15,127 nt of DNA, taken from NCBI GenBank assembly GCA_024691145.1, contig JAILNW010000148.1, forward strand, positions 1 to 15,127, in the 5' to 3' direction. The notes below the pieces were generated by a model, which saw only the letters and a program-made list of their open reading frames with translations, had not been told where the DNA came from and did not search any database. Numbering within the stretch: position 1 is the stretch's first letter; each line of letters begins with the position of its first letter. The translations under genes and the position numbers were made by a program. Source of the stretch: Lachnospiraceae bacterium (GTDB lineage: Bacteria; Bacillota; Clostridia; Lachnospirales; Lachnospiraceae). This document shows, in pieces, positions 1 through 7,100 of the stretch.

Positions 1-174
1 ACGAACTACTGCTTCTTCTGTGGTCTCTCCAAATTTCAATCTTCCTCCCACGGAATACATATGATCAAATCGATCATTTTCAACCATTAGAAACTTCCCA
101 TCTTTTATTATTATTGCTCCGACACGAATATTCAAAATTCCTTCTTGCATTTTTACACATAAATCCTGACTCAT
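1..174 (-). CDS. NUDIX hydrolase, N-terminal part (runs off the window)
   Basis: NUDIX enzymes hydrolyse nucleoside diphosphates linked to another moiety, such as oxidised nucleotides, ADP-ribose or NADH. Only the first 58 codons are in the window and they translate without interruption to base 1. The product opens MSQDLCVKMQEGILNIRVGA, continues with the beta-strand stretch IIIKDGKFLMVEN, and ends in GGRLKFGETTEEAVVR, which is the first half of the NUDIX box (GX5EX7REUXEEXGU). The catalytic REUXEEXGU part lies just outside. The start is fixed by an AGGAGG ribosome binding site (179-184) four bases upstream of ATG. About 180 bases separate it from the rRNA methyltransferase stop, and that gap holds a promoter-like element and several palindromes, so the gene may have its own promoter. 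The family call is firm; the substrate cannot be judged from this fragment. Confidence 0.85.
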   Translation of the reverse strand, partial: MSQDLCVKMQEGILNIRVGAIIIKDGKFLMVENDRFDHMYSVGGRLKFGETTEEAVVR

Positions 175-194
175 TTTTCCTCCTTTTTGTCTAC

Positions 195-231
195 TGCAAG
201 ATACTCTTTTGTATATACAATTTATCTTGCA
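195..231 (-). promoter_or_regulatory. Nested inverted repeats in the NUDIX leader
   Basis: Arms TGCAAGATA (195-203) and TATCTTGCA (223-231) form a perfect 9-bp inverted repeat with a 19-base loop. Inside the loop lies a separate perfect 12-bp palindrome, TTGTATATACAA (209-220), of the size and base pattern seen in operators bound by dimeric GntR-type repressors; that family assignment is an inference. The element is downstream of the candidate promoter at 255-284 and upstream of the NUDIX ribosome binding site, so it would be in the mRNA leader. It lacks a U-tract and does not look like a terminator. Confidence 0.45.
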
Positions 232-356
232 ATTTCCGGCTTCGGGTCTACCAAAAGATACACTTTTGTGGCCACAAATGTCAAACCAAACTTATCTAAT
301 ACATAATCTTTAATCTGCTGGTATGTAGCTTTTTTCTCTGCACCGGTAACATCCAT
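222..356 (-). pseudogene. In-frame C-terminal continuation of the rRNA methyltransferase behind a TAG stop
   Basis: Directly after the TAG stop of the rRNA methyltransferase (357-359), and in the same frame, come 44 sense codons ending in TAA. The product starts MDVTGAEKKATYQQIKDYVL and ends in DPKPEIAR. From memory of the family, RumA/RlmD-like proteins of Lachnospiraceae often carry a fused C-terminal helical module that begins with a similar D-V-T-x-A-E-x-K-A-T-Y-x-x-I-K-x-Y-V pattern and then goes on for several dozen residues. Here the first half is recognisable and the rest is absent or diverged. There is no ribosome binding site in front of the ATG beyond the preceding coding sequence, so it looks like a severed tail rather than a separate gene. 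Readthrough of the TAG, or coupled restart at the adjacent ATG, remains possible. Confidence 0.55.
255..284 (-). promoter_or_regulatory. Candidate sigma-A promoter for the NUDIX gene with palindrome in the spacer
   Basis: Read on the minus strand, a consensus -35 TTGACA (279-284) is followed after 18 bases by TATCTT (255-260), a 4/6 match to the -10 box. The spacer contains a perfect 14-bp palindrome, TTTGTGGCCACAAA (265-278), abutting the -35 box, which is a classic place for a repressor site. Transcription would start near 248 and give a leader of about 75 bases before the NUDIX ATG. The element lies inside the severed methyltransferase tail, so part of it could be coding by descent. Confidence 0.4.
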
Positions 357-1613
357 CTAATCCATATCAACTTTTATGTCAATGTGATTTGTCGCCTCGG
401 AAAGTTTGGACAATAGCGCAACCGTCTCCACATGCTCCGTCATCGCAAACATATCCACTCCGCACATTTTCTGTACCTCATATCCATGTGAAGCAAGATA
501 CTTAAGGTCACTTGCAAGTGACTCAGGTCCACAAGATATATAAACAACCTTTTTAGGAGCAAGCATAGTTACAGCCTCTAAAAACTCTTCACTACTGCCA
601 GTTCTAGGAGGATCCATAATAACGCCATCTATAACAACCTTATCTAATTCCCCCTCCTCATTAGCTAAAGCAATATCCTTCATAAACTTTCCAGCATCAT
701 TATTATAAAACTTTATATTCTTTACACCATTAAGCTTGGCATTAGTAATAGCATCCCTAACAGCATCCTTATTAAGCTCAACACCAATAACCTCTTCAAC
801 CTTATCGCTTGCAATAATACCTATTGTACCAATACCACAATAAGCATCAATAATCCTGTCGGTTTTCTTAAAATCAGCAAACTTAAGGGCTTTTTTATAC
901 AAAATCTCTGTCTGCACAGGATTTACCTGATAAAATGACCTTGAAGAAATCTTAAACTTTCTTCCACAAAGGGTATCCTCAATAAAACCCTTGCCATAAA
1001 GAATATTCTCTCTTGTACCAAGAACCATACTAGTCTTCTTATCATTAATATTCTGAACAATAGTAGTTATCTCCGGGTGCTTCTTAAGAAGAGCATTAAC
1101 AAAATTCTTCTTTGAAGGAAATGCACCATTAGCAGTAACAAGCACCACCATTATCTGACCACTTGTATTACCAGTTCTTAATAATATATGTCTCATAAAA
1201 CCAAAGCCAGTATCCTCATTAAATATAGTCATCTTAAATGACTTAATTAACTCGCAAATATCATCAATAATACACTGGCATCTCTCATCTTCAATATAAC
1301 AATGCTTAACAGGCACAACTCTGTGGGACTTTTCCTCATAGGTACCTGCAATTACTCCCTTGCCCTTTCTAAATTCAAGCACCCTGTGAACCTTATTGCG
1401 ATAATGAAGTGGTGTCTTCATGCCAATAACATCATCAACCTCACCATAATCCTTAAGAAGCTTTTTTAACTTCTTATGTTTATCCTTAAGCTGCTTTTCA
1501 TATTCAACATCAAGGTACTGGCATCCTCCACACTTCTCAGAAATACTGCACATGCTCTTATTTTTATTAACATTATTACCTTTATTATTAGTTTTTTTAT
1601 TATCTTTTTCCAC
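357..1613 (-). CDS. rlmD: 23S rRNA (uracil-C5)-methyltransferase, RlmD/RumA family
   Basis: It transfers a methyl group from S-adenosylmethionine to C5 of a uracil in 23S rRNA; Gram-positive relatives modify U747 and/or U1939. The 418-residue product has the family's N-terminal iron-sulfur cysteines (C22, C28 and C31 in CSISEKCGGC, plus C105), the SAM-binding loop DAYCGIGT (256-263), the MDPPR motif (333-337), the nucleophile C361 in YISCGP, and the base E395 in TEHVET. The start is GTG at 1613, one base after the stop of the radical SAM gene, with a GGAAGGGAA-like ribosome site in that gene's last codons. It is the last gene of the hydrolase/zinc-ribbon/radical SAM operon. An N-terminal TRAM domain is not evident. 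The stop is TAG, followed in frame by what looks like the rest of a C-terminal module. Whether it is RlmD or the dual-site RlmCD type cannot be told from sequence alone. Confidence 0.88.
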   Translation of the reverse strand: MEKDNKKTNNKGNNVNKNKSMCSISEKCGGCQYLDVEYEKQLKDKHKKLKKLLKDYGEVDDVIGMKTPLHYRNKVHRVLEFRKGKGVIAGTYEEKSHRVVPVKHCYIEDERCQCIIDDICELIKSFKMTIFNEDTGFGFMRHILLRTGNTSGQIMVVLVTANGAFPSKKNFVNALLKKHPEITTIVQNINDKKTSMVLGTRENILYGKGFIEDTLCGRKFKISSRSFYQVNPVQTEILYKKALKFADFKKTDRIIDAYCGIGTIGIIASDKVEEVIGVELNKDAVRDAITNAKLNGVKNIKFYNNDAGKFMKDIALANEEGELDKVVIDGVIMDPPRTGSSEEFLEAVTMLAPKKVVYISCGPESLASDLKYLASHGYEVQKMCGVDMFAMTEHVETVALLSKLSEATNHIDIKVDMD

Positions 1614-1614
1614 T

Positions 1615-2721
1615 TTAATTATTCCCTTCCGTTAAAAGACACTTTACACAAAGCAGTGGCTCATTATTATCATAATCCCATGTGTGAGCTGCATCGCCAT
1701 TACAAAAACTTCTTTCAGAACACTTGCTGCACTTTTCAGAAAGCTTGGCTCTGTCTGCTCTAAACTCCTTAAACCTGTTAATCCAGACATCATAAAACCT
1801 GTCTGTTTTAATATTGCCCTGTACAAGTTCTTTTCTTCTTTCAATATCAAGGCAAGAGTAAATATCACCATTACAAAGTATGCTTCCAACATAAATGCCG
1901 GAACCACAGATAAAGTAGTTATCCCTTACCTCATGCTCATACTCATAGGATAAATAATGTGAACAGCCAAATCTTACATCCATAGGACAACTATTATCAT
2001 ATCTCTTATTCTTTATAAAATCAAGCAGATAAATAATCTCCTCCTTAGATAACAGCAAATCCTTAGATTCATTAGCCCTTCCTATAGGTTCAAGATTAAT
2101 AACACGCCATGAAGCTATATTAAGGCCACACATAAGCTTATACATATCATCTAATTCACTAATATTCTTCTTATGAACAACAGTTGTAATCTGGACTAAA
2201 ATCCCAGCCTCATTTAAAAATGAAACAGCCTCCATAGATGCCTCAAAACAGTTATCTACTCTTCTAAGCCACTCATGTGATTCCTTTAATCCATCTATAC
2301 TTATGGTAACAGACTTAAGATTATACGTCTTTAACTTAACAGCCATATCTCTGTCTATTAAAGTACCATTAGTAGTCATGCCCCATGAAAATCCTAAATC
2401 AACTATTTCCTTAACAATCAGAAAAAAATCAGGATGTAACAAAGGCTCTCCACCTGTTAAACAAACCATAACCCCTTTAGGATTACAGTCATTGGCAAGT
2501 TTCCTTATTGCATCCAGTAATAACTTGGTATCTATATATTGTTTCTTTGACTGATTACAGCTGCTTCCACAATGCAAACAATTAAGATTACATTGTTCAG
2601 TAAGCTCAACAAAAAGATAAGTAAGTCTAGGATTGGACAAAAGCCCTCTCCTATACTCACTTAATCTATCCATATCTCTTGACTTTATCTCTATCTTCTT
2701 CAATAATAATTCATTACTCAT
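1615..2721 (-). CDS. Radical SAM protein with SPASM-like C-terminal domain
   Basis: Radical SAM enzymes use a 4Fe-4S cluster to cleave S-adenosylmethionine and start radical chemistry, often peptide or protein modification when a SPASM domain is present. The 368-residue product carries the core motif C44-x3-C48-x2-C51 (CNLNCLHC), the SAM-contacting GGEP (90-93), and a C-terminal cysteine set at C253, C272, C283, C290, C331, C334, C340, C358 and C361. The C331-x2-C334-x5-C340 run fits SPASM, but the usual Cys four residues after C340 is missing; GDAAHTW follows instead, so this is a variant. I place the start at ATG 2721, which has GAAGGT at 2729-2734 and overlaps the zinc-ribbon gene by 8 bases; an upstream in-frame ATG at 2781 would bury 60 bases in that gene. 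The substrate is unknown. Translational coupling suggests the zinc-ribbon protein is a functional partner. Confidence 0.85.
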   Translation of the reverse strand: MSNELLLKKIEIKSRDMDRLSEYRRGLLSNPRLTYLFVELTEQCNLNCLHCGSSCNQSKKQYIDTKLLLDAIRKLANDCNPKGVMVCLTGGEPLLHPDFFLIVKEIVDLGFSWGMTTNGTLIDRDMAVKLKTYNLKSVTISIDGLKESHEWLRRVDNCFEASMEAVSFLNEAGILVQITTVVHKKNISELDDMYKLMCGLNIASWRVINLEPIGRANESKDLLLSKEEIIYLLDFIKNKRYDNSCPMDVRFGCSHYLSYEYEHEVRDNYFICGSGIYVGSILCNGDIYSCLDIERRKELVQGNIKTDRFYDVWINRFKEFRADRAKLSEKCSKCSERSFCNGDAAHTWDYDNNEPLLCVKCLLTEGNN

Positions 2722-3016
2722 CACGTTTACCTTCAAGTACAACAGGAGCCTTTCCGCCACACTCAGGACAGAACTCCTCATTATCTATCATGGCCATAGT
2801 AGTCCATGTATATCCACAATCTTCACAGACATGAGTTCTCTCCTCAGGCATAGGACCATATATACACTGCATTATATCTTCAAAAGGCTCATATGCTCCA
2901 TCTCCTGCCTTAGTTCCACATATAGAGCAGTACTTTGCACCATCCTTAAGAAATGCATGGCAGTTGCCACATCTTCCTTCATATGCTTTATCCTTATCAA
3001 ACTTAAAATCTAACAT
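2714..3016 (-). CDS. Small double zinc-ribbon protein, function unknown
   Basis: The 100-residue protein has four CxxC knuckles: CGNC and CSIC in the N-terminal half, and CEDC and CPEC in the C-terminal half. This gives two likely zinc ribbons joined by an acidic linker with CIYGPMPEERT. It has no signal peptide or membrane segment, so it should be cytoplasmic. The ATG follows AGAAGGGA by about ten bases and starts 15 bases after the hydrolase stop. Its 3' end overlaps the radical SAM start by 8 bases (GATGAGTAATG). The close coupling suggests shared expression with that enzyme. Small zinc ribbons can be adaptors for rRNA, tRNA or protein, but nothing in this one identifies a partner. A RiPP precursor role is unlikely because the cysteine spacing is that of metal-binding knuckles and there is no leader/core division. 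Confidence 0.75.
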   Translation of the reverse strand: MLDFKFDKDKAYEGRCGNCHAFLKDGAKYCSICGTKAGDGAYEPFEDIMQCIYGPMPEERTHVCEDCGYTWTTMAMIDNEEFCPECGGKAPVVLEGKRDE

Positions 3017-3031
3017 AAAGTCACGTCCCTT

Positions 3032-3979
3032 CTAGTTTTCGTTATCCTGCACCTTTTCAACAAATTCCTTTACATACTCTACATAAGAATCATAATCTGT
3101 AAATACTGATTCCGCATGCTCTGCCTTAGGAACTATATGAACTTCGCTTTCTCCCTTAGTTGCCTCAGCCATTCTCTCTGAATTGTCATAGGAAATAAGT
3201 GAATCCCACTCTCCATGTATAAACATCATAGGAACTGTATTATCCTTAAGTGCATCAACAGGTCTCATATCATCTAATGATAAACCATAAAATAAATGTA
3301 ATCCAATATCTGCAAGCTTTACTACTGCCTTCGGTGCACCGTAGCCACTGCCACTTAACAAATTAAACATATCAGCAAAACCACAATCACATACTGCAAA
3401 ATCAACCTCAGGTTTATACTGCATAGAAGCTGCTGTAGTAGCAGCACCTAATGACTCACCATGTAATCCAAGTAACTTGATATCATCATATCTTGTCCTT
3501 GTATCCTCTACAACCCTAACTAAATCCTTGCTTTCCAAATAACTGTAAGTAGTAATATGCTTCTCGTTCTCTCCATGACCTCTAAGATCATATATAATAC
3601 AATTAAAACCAAGATTATAATAAATCCTTGCATACTTAAGTGAACCTATATGATTATCTGTATAACCATGTGAAATAATTACATACTTGCCATCACCATT
3701 CTCATTCTTTAAAAGATAAGTATGCAGTTCGTAATCCTCGTAACCCTTTACAATATAGTCACTAACATCACCCTCTGTGAAAAATGTTGTGTCATATCTA
3801 TCCTGCTGCCACTTCATGGCATCATCCAAGGTCTGTGGATGACCAGTAACAACATAAGATGCAAGTCCATACGATGCACCTAATAATACTACCAGCAAAA
3901 CCACAAGTGTAATCACACTTACCTTTAGCCACTTATTCTTTTTCTTTGCAGTAACTTCTAAATCTTTTTCCTGTTCCAT
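3032..3979 (-). CDS. Membrane-anchored alpha/beta hydrolase
   Basis: This is a serine hydrolase of the alpha/beta fold, resembling YqkD-type acyl hydrolases. The 315-residue product starts with a short charged stretch (EKDLEVTAKKKNK) and one long hydrophobic segment (about 18-42) with no clear cleavage site, so it is probably a signal anchor with the catalytic domain outside. Catalytic features are the oxyanion HGYTDNH motif (104-110), the nucleophile elbow GESLG with S176, D259 in HGEWDS, and H288 in KAEHAE. The substrate is unknown; esters or peptides of small size are plausible. The ribosome site GAAGGG lies about 11 bases before ATG. It is the first gene after a good promoter (4021-4049) and is followed at 15 bases by the zinc-ribbon gene. 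A surface enzyme heading an operon with cytoplasmic RNA and radical chemistry genes gives no obvious common pathway. Confidence 0.82.
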   Translation of the reverse strand: MEQEKDLEVTAKKKNKWLKVSVITLVVLLVVLLGASYGLASYVVTGHPQTLDDAMKWQQDRYDTTFFTEGDVSDYIVKGYEDYELHTYLLKNENGDGKYVIISHGYTDNHIGSLKYARIYYNLGFNCIIYDLRGHGENEKHITTYSYLESKDLVRVVEDTRTRYDDIKLLGLHGESLGAATTAASMQYKPEVDFAVCDCGFADMFNLLSGSGYGAPKAVVKLADIGLHLFYGLSLDDMRPVDALKDNTVPMMFIHGEWDSLISYDNSERMAEATKGESEVHIVPKAEHAESVFTDYDSYVEYVKEFVEKVQDNEN

Positions 3980-4020
3980 ATAGATGTACCCTTCTTTCTT
4001 AATTATCCCCTGCTATATCT

Positions 4021-4049
4021 ATTTTAACAAGAAAACTATTGAAAATCAA
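4021..4049 (-). promoter_or_regulatory. Sigma-A promoter of the hydrolase/rlmD operon
   Basis: Read on the minus strand: -35 TTGATT (4044-4049), a 17-base spacer, then -10 TAAAAT (4021-4026). Transcription would start near 4014, about 35 bases before the hydrolase ATG. It sits just downstream of the terminator of the leucine-rich-repeat gene, so the two operons are cleanly separated. Confidence 0.6.
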
Positions 4050-4062
4050 GTCAGTATTTTTC

Positions 4063-4096
4063 AGAAAAAACCCGCCAAAAATGACGGGTTTTTTCT
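4063..4096 (-). terminator. Intrinsic terminator of the cohesin/LRR operon
   Basis: A perfect 12-bp stem (4063-4074 with 4085-4096) closes a 10-base loop. The GC core is CCCG/CGGG and it is flanked by six A and six T on either side, so the structure reads as a terminator on both strands. It lies 23 bases after the stop of the leucine-rich-repeat gene and only about 15 bases upstream of the next operon's -35 box. No plus-strand gene approaches it, so its working direction is minus. Confidence 0.85.
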
Positions 4097-4118
4097 CTGG
4101 TATATTTACTTAATCAAT

Positions 4119-7100
4119 CTACTCTAAAGATTCCACAAGTCCTGCATCATATCTTGCTATCTTCAATGCGTCTGCTACAGTAACCTTTCCATCACCTGTA
4201 ACATCACCAAGTTTAATCTGGTTATCATTCAAAATAACAAGTTCTGCATCAAATCTTGCTGCAAGAAGAGCATCTGCGATATCAGTCTTTCCATCAAGGT
4301 TAATGTCACCCTTTCCATAACTAACATCATCCACAACAAGAACATACTTTGAAAAATGATCTGTTACAAATCTTACATACTCACCATCATATATACTAGG
4401 GAGAAGTTCATATGTCTTATCATCATTAATTCTGTAAACCTTAACACTCTTTACATTTTTCTTAAAAGGAATCTTAACCTCAACCTGAGTTCCCGGCTGA
4501 TAGCTTTCACTTTCCTTACTTAATGTAATATCGTAAACGGCTCCAACATGCTGATTCTCCTCAAGTTCAATATCACCTGCATTGGAATTATCCACAAGCT
4601 TAACATCAATCGTTACACCTGAATCAACACCTATAACCTCAACATTGTAATTGCTTTCATTTGCTGATGATTTATTAACAAACTTTATGCCATGTTCATT
4701 AGCATAAGTCTCTGCATAACTTCCCTTTACACCATAAATCGTTACCTGGTTCTTAAAGTCTGCATCATCACCAAATGCATCTTCATGAATTCTCACAACA
4801 GAATTTGGTATATATACTGACTTAAGTTCTGGTAATAAATATAAAGGATCCTCAATTTCAGTTATTCCTTCCTCATAAGTTATAGCATCAGTATTCCTAT
4901 TTGGCATTACATACATAGCAACATCTGATTTACCTTTACCAGTAATAAGGACACCAGTTCCATTTTCCACAAAATTTGTATATGTACCTGTTATTTCTAT
5001 ATCATACTTCTTTGATTTATCAGGAAGTCTTAAAACTCCTATTCCTGTTGTCCCTTTTAACAGCCTTATTGTCTCAAGTTTCTCTGATGATTCACTTTCT
5101 GTTGTTTCTATACGATAAACCGCATTGTCCTCTGGTTTAAGAAGAACTGTATCCTCATTAGTAATCTTATAAGTACCCATAGAAACAGGAAGTGTAATAT
5201 ATTTTCCCTTAACTACAACCTCGCCTCTTACAATATTTTTAATTGTATCTGCCTGCTCCTCTGTGTCACATTCATAAACCAGATTAGAGTCATTAGAAAA
5301 TGAATAATCTCTAATTGAACTTAATGATTTTGGTAAATGCACAACATCCTCCATAAGTTTTCTGCAATTATAAAATGCATAATATTCAATGGTTTTAAGA
5401 GTCTCAGGAAAACTAATACTGCTAATATTGTAGAAAGCGTAACCTGATATAATTTCAGTACCATTTGGTATTTCGTAGTTTTCTGCTGCCTTTGGTGGAT
5501 ATAACATTAAGATCTTTTTATCCTTGCTAAATAATACTCCATTAACACTTGTAAACTTCTCATTATCTCCATCAACCTTTATACTTTCAAGGCTGCTATT
5601 AGAAATAAATGAACCCTTACATATATTGCTTACATTATTTACTGTCTTAGGAATAGTAAGTTCTTTCTTTCCATTAGGGCAAACAACAATCTGTGTAACA
5701 GACTTATTATAAAGTACTCCATCAATTGATGCATATTCAATATTTTCCTCATCTACATCAATTTTAGCAAGGTCCTTGCTATAATAAAGTGCATTATCAT
5801 ATATATATGTAGTTTCTTTAGGAATCTTTAATTCCTTCTTGGCAGCTGGACATATTAAAAGCTGACTGTTATTATTTTTGTATAATACACCATCAACTGA
5901 TGAATATACTGCGTTATTATCAGCTACTTTAATTTCTTCAAGTTTTTCGCAATTTTCCATTCCTGATGTATATATATTTTCTACAGAAGCAGGAATTGTA
6001 ACCTTTACAAGATTATTGCAGCCATAAAATGTACCATAATCCAGTTTATTTACTCCTTCTGGAATATTTAATTCTTCAATTCCACTATAATAAAATGCAT
6101 AATTTTCAATAGTATTTACTGTATTTGGTATATCAATCTTTTTCAAATCCTCACAATGATAAAATGCATACTCTTTAATAGTTGTAAGGCCTTCTGGCAA
6201 TTGTATGCTTGTCTTCTTGCAAGGGCATGTAATAATCATTTTCTTATCTTTGTTATAAAGCACGCCATCAACAGATGTGTAATACTCATTGTCATTATCA
6301 ACCTGAATACTTTCTAATGAAAGACAACTATCAAATGCCCTGTCACGTATATTTTTTACTGACTTTGGTATACTAATAGTTACAAGGCTTTCGCATCCAT
6401 AAAAAGCATCATAGCCAATTATCTCTAATTTGTTATTAAATACAACCTCTTTAAGTTTTTCACAATAGCTAAATGATGATTTTCCTGTATCTACAAGATT
6501 TTCAGGAAGTGTAATTTTTTCAAGTTTTTCACAACCCTGAAAAGCATAGTCACCAATTGCTGTTACACTATTTGGAAGAACAATTTCCTTTACATTACGG
6601 CAATAACTAAATGCCTGTTCGCCTATAGTAGTTAAGGAATCTGGTAATTCAATCGTCTTTGCTTTTGAACCATAAAAGGCATTCTTTCTTATTATCTGTG
6701 TAGGTGTTTCTACCTTTACTTCTTTTTTATTACAAGGCACCTCTTGTAAATATATAAATGACTTATCATATAATACACCATCTCTAGATGCATAATACTC
6801 ATTGTTTGCATCTACATTTATTTCTGTAAGCATTTCACAATCATCAAATGCCTTAGTTCCTATAGTAGTAACATTCTTTGGTATTGTAACTGTTGTAAGT
6901 TTAGCATAATTAAAAGCATATCCGCCAATGTATAATAATGATTCAGGAAAAGTTATTTCTTTTAATCCAGTATATGAAAATGCATTTTCACCTATATACT
7001 CCGTTCCCTCTGGTATTACTATACTTTCAAGTGCTCTACAATCGTCAAATGCCCCTCTTTCGATTCTTTTAAGTCCAGAAGGCAATGTAACTTTTGTTAA

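Noticed and set aside
222..356. Independent small gene of 44 codons
   Set aside because: There is no ribosome binding site of its own, the ATG touches the preceding TAG in the same frame, and the sequence reads as a continuation of the methyltransferase.
2722..2781. Longer radical SAM protein starting at an ATG at 2781 (MRSSVLSVAERLLLYLKVNV extension)
   Set aside because: The extra 20 residues lie wholly inside the zinc-ribbon gene in another frame, whereas ATG 2721 has a well-placed GAAGGT site and typical overlap coupling.
2633..3013. Plus-strand open frame of 126 codons
   Set aside because: It is antisense to two well-supported genes, has no ribosome site and encodes a low-complexity Ser/Ile/Leu-rich product. 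The other plus-strand frames in the window are the same kind of shadow.
2714..3016. RiPP precursor for the neighbouring radical SAM enzyme
   Set aside because: All eight Cys sit in four CxxC zinc knuckles spread over the protein, with no leader/core layout. A partner role is kept as a finding, but a peptide natural product is not supported.
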